DNA of 64,000 nt from Alisma plantago-aquatica. Its lineage: Eukaryota > Streptophyta > Magnoliopsida > Alismatales > Alismataceae. The DNA lies in the NCBI GenBank assembly GCA_963693085.1, contig OY856409.1, forward strand, positions 503,955,303 through 504,019,302. Reading direction: 5' to 3'. The notes beneath the pieces were generated by a model that was not told where the DNA came from, ran no database searches, and was given only the letters and a program-made list of their open reading frames with translations. Within the stretch, counting starts at the first letter, position 1. Every line of letters starts with the position of its first letter. Below are positions 58,480 through 64,000 of the stretch, one piece after another. The translations under genes were made by a program, and so were the position numbers.

Positions 58480-60011
58480 TGACGTGTATTTTACTACGTG
58501 CTAAAAACGCAAGTATACGCGTCGAGTAATATAGGCCTTTGTGAGGCCCGAGTCGAACACAGGGATACGTTGAATTATTGGAGACTTCTACTAACTATTT
58601 GCGATCAGCTAAGCCGGATAACAAAGTAGGGTTTGTTGTCGAAATTAAAAGAAAATAAAAATAAAACAAAGTAAACAATCGATTAAAGGTTAATTTAATC
58701 AATTCAAAAGGGTATCTTTAGGATTTTGGTTTCACCGCGGGTCAACATTGCATTAGGTTTCATATAACTCCTCAATCTTCTCTCTCTATCCGGGTAGTGG
58801 CCTGAAAATAGAATTACCCACTGTCGTGGTGTAATTCACTACTTAGGTTTAGGTTGATTCCACCGTCGTAGTAATCATTCCCCTAAACTAAGCGCATTAC
58901 AACCGATCTCTCAGTTTCCACCAATAATTTTACACCTCCTTTGTCAAGGGATTTATCGATTAATGTAGGTTTTGTCTCTTTTCAACCGTTAATCCTTCTG
59001 TCGAAGTGATTAAGGGCATTAAGTTATTATTATGGTGATCAAGCATAACAATATATGGAGAAAACGAAACTATACCACGGATTTGAGAGAGAAAATATGA
59101 ATTTTTAATATAAAACTGTCATACAATGCATTCCCGGGATACTCTCGGTCCTAAAGATGGAGGGGATTAGCCCCGCATGTTCATCTCACACAAATACATG
59201 GTAGAATTAGGGGAAATCATATGAAAAACGTGAATGAAATGGAAAAACCCCTGAACGGAGGAGAACTGATGGATCCTTTGCGTAGAACACGAGCTTTCCC
59301 GCCTCTCGGTGGTGAAATTCGTCTTTGGCAGCGTCCGGATCGACAAGGATGAACTTCTGGCCTCCGTTCTCCTTTCTCCCGCTCCTCGGCACTTGTGCAA
59401 TGGCAAATTCGATGATGGTCCCGTCCGGGCAGCCGTCATTAGGTATAAGTCCCTAATTAGGTCGTCAATTAACTCCAGCCGTCCGATTGAGATCGAAATG
59501 AATCCAACGCATATCTGCCGGCGTCGATACCATCGACGCGGGTCGATGGTATCGACCCTCCCTTTTTGGCGTCGGTTCTGTCATTAAGCGACGCTGTAGC
59601 CTCCATGTGTCGATGGTATCGACTTGGTGTTGATACTATCGACTGCTCCTTCGCCAGCAATCTGAAGACGTCTCGATACCATCAACATCAGAGTCGATGG
59701 TATCGACTCTTTGCTGCTCCTTTCGGCTGGCAACCTGTTGCCTGGTCGATGGTATCGACTTCCGTCGATGGTATCGACGGAAATAGATACTTGTTTTTCC
59801 TGAAATTTAGAGACTAGATCAAATAAATCCACACAAATTATGATATTGTGATAAATAATGCTCGAAATGATAAAACTAAGGGGATTTGACATAAAATGAT
59901 GGCAAAGACCGAAATGAGTGAATTATGCAATATTATCCATAAAAATGACTAATAAAAGCACAAACCACATATAAAACATGTCTATAAATGCGACTCAAAA
60001 TCATCGCATCA
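58480..60011 (-). repeat. 5' LTR of the gag-protease element (1,532 bp)
   Basis: Pairs with 52210-53739 at about 97% identity. It carries the same motif cluster (59513-59780). Confidence 0.92.
59513..59780. repeat. Paired GTCGATACCATCGAC hairpins, right LTR
   Basis: Eight copies in four head-to-head pairs; the last pair is complete here but damaged in the left LTR. Single CG to TG/CA changes relative to the left LTR occur within motifs (for example near 59631 and 59684). Confidence 0.88.
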
Positions 60012-60015
60012 GTTG
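60012..60015. repeat. Target duplication GTTG (right) of the gag-protease element
   Basis: Matches 52205-52208. Confidence 0.75.
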
Positions 60016-60108
60016 CCAACTCCACAAAATATTGAAGCTAATGATGACTTATATGTGCACGGAGATCACAATGAAGGATTGTTAATTGATAAAAGATCAC
60101 AACTTTAG
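60016..60108 (+). pseudogene. C-terminal codons of the CACTA-1 TNP2/DUF4216 gene
   Basis: After the LTR element the host frame resumes in phase with 52206-52208 and runs 30 codons (ending LLIDKRSQL) to TAG at 60106-60108. The acidic tail (IEANDDLYVHGDHNEG) is typical of the end of these proteins. Confidence 0.75.
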
Positions 60109-60141
60109 AGACATGTATGTTTATATTTTTTTACAAATGCT

Positions 60142-60311
60142 AGTTAATACAAATGCTAAATGTTTTCCTTTTTCTGGTTAATACAAATGCTAAATGTTTG
60201 CCTTTTTCTAGTTAATACAAATGCTAAATGTTTGCCTTTTTCTGGTTAATACAAATGCTAAATGTTTGCCTTTTTCTAGTTAATACAAATGCTAAATGTT
60301 TGCCTTTTTAA
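60142..60311. repeat. 34-bp tandem repeat, five copies
   Basis: The unit begins T(A/G)GTTAATACAAATGC, continues TAAATGTTTGCCTTTTTC, and repeats at 60142, 60176, 60210, 60244 and 60278. It lies upstream of a 3' splice site (TTTTCAG at 60317-60323), in an intron or intergenic spacer of CACTA-1. Confidence 0.92.
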
Positions 60312-60323
60312 TGACATTTTCAG

Positions 60324-62967
60324 ATAGCTGACCATGATGAGCATGATGTCCATGATGAGCATGAAGTCCATGATGATCATGCTATCCATGATGAGCATGG
60401 CGAGGATACCAATGTAAGTTCTAAAAACATATCATGTATTTCTATAAAATTCATTATCTTCTAGTTATGTCATATATCCCATATTTCTATATTGCGCTAA
60501 TTCAGTGGGTTTATTTTTGTCAAATTTTAGGTTGATGATGCACATGTACCCACTGAAGCACTGGAGCAACTTGATGCGCAGCACCAAACACTTAAAAAGA
60601 AAAGGGGCATCACTCTGTTGAAGAAGTTAATAGCGCTGAGTGGTAGTGGATCCAAATTGGTTGTGGAGTTTGATAATGGAGGAAATGCAATTGGAGTGAA
60701 CCACAATAATTTTGTAAACTATCTTGGGTGTGTCACTCGAAGCCATTGTGGTATTAAGTATGATAATTGGCATAAAGTTCCTCAGGGGAAGAAAGACGAT
60801 ATGGAAGGATTTATGCGTGAGTTATTATTATTTGCAATTCTATTTTGTAGATTACAAATTATATTATTTGCAATTCTATTTTTGGATACTAGTTAATAAG
60901 AATTCTATTTTACAGAATCTGTTTGCATTGGATGAGAAGTTGCATCATAAAAGTGTGATGCAACGCGCTGGAAAGATGCTTAGGAACTATAGGACAAATC
61001 TGAATAGAGAATACATAAAAGATGGTGATAAGAAGAAGAAGTCAGCCCTTGAGCAGTGGAACTTCTTGGACAAAGAAGATTGGGACAATTTTGTTGCTTC
61101 AAGAAAATCTGAAGAATTCAAGGTATTAGGCGTCACTCCCAATTTAATTAATATATGTTGTATTCACCTATTCAAGATTAACATTTAGTGCTACTAACCA
61201 AATCATTAATGTGCATACTAACTAGGCCCTCAGTGACGCACAAAAAGCAAGGCGTGCACTGAATGTGCATGACCACAATATGGGTCCAAAGGGCTATGCA
61301 AGCGTTCGCCAAAGACTACAGGCAGAGTCTGCGGCTACTCAGGAGTCTGCTCCTACTCAGGAGTGTGCCACACCCATGCCTCGCCATGATATCTAGATAG
61401 CTGGGAGGTTAAACAAGAAGGGTGAAATAAAGAAGCTTGTAACTACTGAGGCGGCTGCAAAAATGGTAAAATACAACTCTTAGAGCAATCGTTTGAATAT
61501 TGATTATTTGTGGTGTTAACTTACCAATTTATGTTGATGGTGATTAGTGGGAGCTGCACGAGCAGAGGAAACAAGGCACGTTCATCTCTCAGGGCACAAG
61601 GGATGAATTGACAATTGCTCTAGGTAACCCAGAGCATCTTGGACATGTTAGGGGTGCAGGCGCTGGTGTGGGCATCAAAGAATTCTTTGGGCCATCCCAG
61701 TGCAAACCCAGAGCGGGACTTTCACAAGAAGAGGTAGCCTATTCTTTTTTTAGAATGTTACTGCAAAAGGGAATTCAATAATAAGAAGCTAATGTTTCTT
61801 TTATCCATGTATAGGAGAATAAGAGAGTCGAGGATATAGTTGCTAAGAAGGTCAATGATATAGTTGCTGAGGAGGTCAAGGAAGAAATAGTGCGGTGGCA
61901 GGCATCTCAGGCTTCCAATCAGCCTATGGCGACCCACTCTTCTCCTGATGCACAGACTATGAGTAATCCTGGAGACCCATCGCCTAGCACGTCTACTGTA
62001 AGTATTGTTTATGACATTGTAGCTAGTCTTTTCAAGATGATATGTTCGAAAGGTGATATGTATATATGTATAACATTCTTTATGTAAATTTGTAGGCATT
62101 GAAGCCATGCCGCTTAAGAATGCAAGACTATGTTGTTGCAGAGGCGCAGGCTTACCAGTCCCTTCCTGGGGCAACGTTTCATGGGACTCCAATTCCACAG
62201 GGCTACGTTCGTGTGAGCCCGATATGTGTATTACCTGATTGGAGGGAAGCTGCATTGCCATATGCCCACCCAGATATTGATACACTTGGTGAGGCAGAAG
62301 GCGGGGTGATATTGTGGCCCAAAGCAGATGTCGTCTACACTACTGAAATTGTAAGATAAATTTACAATTACTTTAGATTGTTAATGTGTATATATGAGGT
62401 CAACTGATCTGAAATTATATATACAGGTTAAACAGAAGACACCCGGAGCACCTAGGCCTTCACCTCCACTTCCTGCATTACCAAGTTGGGTTCCAACTGA
62501 CCTAAAATACCCATTAGGTCCTTCTTGTAGGGGAGTGGCATGTTGGCTACGGGCACATAATATACATTGCCCTATAATTGTTTCTTTAGAAGCAGATTAT
62601 GCAGGTCAATCATACGATAGCTCTTTATTTATACAAGATATTATTGAGCTATTTATGTATGATTGGCTGAATACGTCAATGATAGAGACATGGATAAGGT
62701 GAGATCTTGTTTATACATCCATATACCTTGTGTAAGATCCGGTGACCTGGTTTCTTATATATTAATGCATACCTAATACATGTTTTGCAGCTACTTAGTC
62801 GAAGATCAATGCAAACAATTTGCATTTGATCATGTGGGATTTTTGATTCCATCATTGATTATTATGGTAGCTAAAGACCCTGATAGTGTTCAACAATACT
62901 GTATAGATGCTTTTACAGTTTTCAGTCAGCAAAAGAAGACGATAATAATAGCTCCATTCACTGTCAA
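60324..62967 (+). pseudogene. CACTA-1 Transposase_24 (TNP1-like) / Ulp1-like gene, multi-exon, 3' truncated
   Basis: Exons with GT/AG borders read at 60324-60413, 60531-60816, 60916-61122, 61227-61465, 61548-61733, 61815-61997, 62096-62350, 62427-62698 and 62791-62967. The first encodes an Asp/His/Glu repeat (HDEHDVHDEHEVHDDHAIHD). Exons 2-5 match plant Transposase_24: KKRGITLLKKLIALSGSGSK, WNFLDKEDWDNFVASRKSEE, and DELTIALGNPEHLGHVRGAG at the family's C-terminal signature. Exons 8-9 (WLRAHNIHCPIIVSLEADYA, DQCKQFAFDHVGFLIPSLII) resemble the segment before the Ulp1/C48 protease core of CACTA fusion proteins. The catalytic part lies beyond CACTA-2. A TAG at 61394-61396 and a one-base phase problem at the exon 2/3 joint suggest it is dead. 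Confidence 0.75.
60330..60403 (+). repeat. 18-bp coding repeat (His/Asp/Glu)
   Basis: About four copies of a unit of CATGATGAGCATGANGTC type encode HDEHDV-like hexapeptides, an acidic and histidine-rich stretch in the first recognised exon of the Transposase_24 gene. Confidence 0.7.
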
Positions 62968-62996
62968 GTAAGTTTACTTTATTTATAATTTGGACT

Positions 62997-63400
62997 CACT
63001 ACTACAGAACCTACCTTTAGTGTCGGTTATTTAAAGCCTTTAGTGTCAGTTTCTAAGCGACACCTATGTGGGCGACACTAAAAGTCCACCCATCAGGCGT
63101 CGGTTCCAAAACCGACACCCAAACTCTTCGCGCGCCACCAAAAACGCGCCATCATGGGACTATAGGCGTCAGTTATTAGTTAAAAACCGACGCCCAAACC
63201 CTTCGCGCCACAGAATGGGCGCCATCTTGGGCACTATCAGTGTCGGTTATAAGTAAAAAATCGAGACCATATATCTTCGTCTCACGGCCGTGCTGTCCAG
63301 CACGGCCGTGGTGTTAAGGACATAGACGTCGGTTTATTGTAGGAACACCGACACTATATCATTATGTGTCAATTATTTACAAATAACCGACGCCTATTGG
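62997..63400. repeat. CACTA-2 terminus and subterminal repeats
   Basis: About a dozen copies of TAGTGTCGGTTAT / AGGCGTCGGTT / ACCGACGCC in both orientations (63021, 63096, 63112, 63166, 63187, 63238, 63327, 63345 and 63388 among them). A CACGGCCGTG pair lies at 63283-63311. Confidence 0.85.
63283..63311. repeat. CACGGCCGTG pair in CACTA-2
   Basis: Two CACGGCCGTG palindromes separated by CTGTCCAG. The complement shares a run of at least 16 bases (GGACAGCACGGCCGTG) with CACTA-1 at 49462-49477 and 49513-49528. Confidence 0.85.
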
Positions 63401-63794
63401 TTTTTTTTTTCCTATCCGTCTGCAGACCTGCTGTGGCTGGTCGTAGGATGAGAAACCTGTTCAGTTCAGTTATGAACTGTAGGTTTTACGACATCCATTG
63501 ATATCAGCCGACAACAGGCCGCAAACCTGTAAAATTAACAATAAAAAAGTAGCACATGCATTTAGCAATGCAACCTGCAGTTCCATTTTATTTTCACACA
63601 TTTATAAACATTCACACATGCTAGCAATCTGTAGTTCCATTCATTCACATTCAAACATGTAGAAACATTCATATAGCAACCAACACTTTCATTCATTTTC
63701 AGTCAGACACATGTAGAAATATCCAGACATGTAGAAACATTCACACATATATTATAATTCAGAAATTCATTTACAAAGTATCATTGTTTAGTCA
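63401..63794 (-). other. 3' untranslated or spacer region of CACTA-2
   Basis: Between the subterminal repeats and the last exon. It has diverged repeats of ACATGTAGAAACATTCA and ATTCATTCACA type (63590-63760). No coding frame. Confidence 0.55.
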
Positions 63795-63947
63795 TTATTC
63801 GCTATCAGGATCCCAATTATATTTTAAATCCCCCACTAATTGTATGGCTGTTTCCCATTCTTCTCTTACTTCATTTAATTCTCCCATTGTATAGGGAGCA
63901 TTAACATTTGGTAAGTCCTTTCCTGTAATGGGGTCAGCTTTAAACAC
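63795..63947 (-). CDS. Last exon of the CACTA-2 Ulp1-like gene (partial)
   Basis: On the minus strand, a CTTTACAG splice acceptor (63948-63955) is followed by 50 codons (VFKADPITGKDLPNVNAPYT ... WDPDSE) and TAA at 63795-63797. The segment MGELNEVREEWETAIQLVGD fits the C-terminal helix that ends Ulp1/C48-type proteins encoded by plant CACTA elements (EIDEVREEWA-like). The exon is in phase from its first base. Upstream exons are outside the window. The catalytic residues are not visible, so the protease assignment is inferred from position and this tail. Confidence 0.55.
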   Translation of the reverse strand: MFKADPITGKDLPNVNAPYTMGELNEVREEWETAIQLVGDLKYNWDPDSE

Positions 63948-64000
63948 CTGTAAAGAGAATGATGTATATATATAATTAATGAGCTATAAATAAGATTGAT

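Larger units (their letters stand above)
52210..60011 (-). mobile_element. Non-autonomous Ty3/gypsy element with gag and protease only (7.8 kb)
   Basis: Two LTRs of about 1.53 kb (52210-53739 and 58480-60011) differ at about 40 positions by eye (about 97% identity). The minus-strand order is: 5' LTR (right), primer site (58454-58473), gag-protease (58294-55967), noncoding 2.2 kb with hairpin motifs, polypurine tract (53741-53754), 3' LTR (left). No RT, RNase H or integrase sequence was found. Gag and protease are Athila/Tat-like. This matches the described TR-GAG style of plant non-autonomous elements, with protease added. It inserted in the CACTA-1 TNP2 gene. Confidence 0.9.
48619..64000 (+). 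mobile_element. CACTA-1: En/Spm-type transposon, 5' part (runs past the window)
   Basis: It starts CACTACTACAGAA at 48619, inside the gypsy integrase. Next come about 0.45 kb of subterminal ACCGACGCCTA/TAGGCGTCGGT motifs, a GC-rich leader, a hairpin tandem repeat, a deleted TNP2/DUF4216 gene and a Transposase_24/Ulp1-like gene, all plus strand. Later insertions inside it are the LTR element at 52210-60011 and CACTA-2 from 62997. Its other terminus is outside the window. The internal deletion of TNP2 implies it needed another copy for movement, unless the deletion came after insertion. Confidence 0.85.
62997..64000 (-). mobile_element. CACTA-2: second CACTA of the same family, inverted, 3' end in window
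   Basis: It starts CACTACTACAGAACC at 62997, inside an intron of the CACTA-1 gene, after a possible 3-bp target copy ACT (62994-62996). The subterminal motif TAGGCGTCGGT/ACCGACGCC matches CACTA-1. A minus-strand terminal exon at 63795-63947 shows that the gene points toward this end, opposite to CACTA-1. Its other end is outside the window. Confidence 0.8.

Noticed and set aside
62997..63020. The CACTA terminus at 62997 as the right end of CACTA-1
   Set aside because: A right end would be the inverted form (CTGTAGTAGTG). This end is in the same direction as the one at 48619, so it belongs to another insertion.

Overview
This window looks like intergenic, probably heterochromatic, DNA from a repeat-rich flowering plant. 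The evidence is the mix of families: Copia and Ty3/gypsy LTR retrotransposons of plant type (tRNA-Asp and tRNA-iMet primer sites), a plant L1-type LINE, hAT remnants, and CACTA transposons with plant TNP2, DUF4216, Transposase_24 and Ulp1-like genes. I cannot name the species. I found no intact host gene, no tRNA or rRNA gene and no CRISPR array. Almost everything is transposable elements nested in one another, and most coding frames are broken.

Layout. 1-1562: 3' end and LTR of a Copia element, inserted in a decayed Tekay/Del-like gypsy LTR (1563-3378). 3379-6137: gag fragment, primer site and LTR start of an old minus-strand Athila/Tat-like gypsy element. This LTR is split by a 5.2-kb solo LTR (6138-11369, target duplication TCCAC) and probably resumes at 11375. 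12485-15056: complete non-autonomous Copia-type element (duplication ATATT). 15062-19377: decayed repeats. 19378-20440: hAT-type element (duplication ATGTCCAC). 20705-28000: full-length but dead L1-type LINE with an 11-bp duplication. 28012-41177: AT-rich DNA with small DNA-transposon remnants, a dead hAT transposase (38014-39810) and three unrecognised exon-like islands.

Right third. A plus-strand Athila/Tat-like gypsy element (LTR 41178-43468, then gag, protease, RT, RNase H and integrase to 48618) is cut inside integrase by a CACTA transposon starting at 48619. That CACTA carries a deleted TNP2/DUF4216 gene and a multi-exon Transposase_24/Ulp1-like gene. Two later insertions lie inside it: a 7.8-kb minus-strand LTR element with only gag and protease (52210-60011), and a second CACTA of the same family in opposite orientation (from 62997). 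The order of events is therefore gypsy, then CACTA-1, then the gag-protease element and CACTA-2.

The most unusual signal is not a gene. Several unrelated elements each carry their own dense array of a short, CpG-containing, often palindromic motif in LTRs, leaders or subterminal DNA: CTCGGTCGAC (Copia LTR), ATCGGCCAA (solo LTR), GTCGATACCATCGAC (gag-protease element), CACGGCCGTG (gypsy LTR and both CACTAs), ACCGACGCCTA (CACTA ends) and GCAATGCGTCTC (orphan cluster). One motif, CACGGCCGTG, is shared by class I and class II elements.
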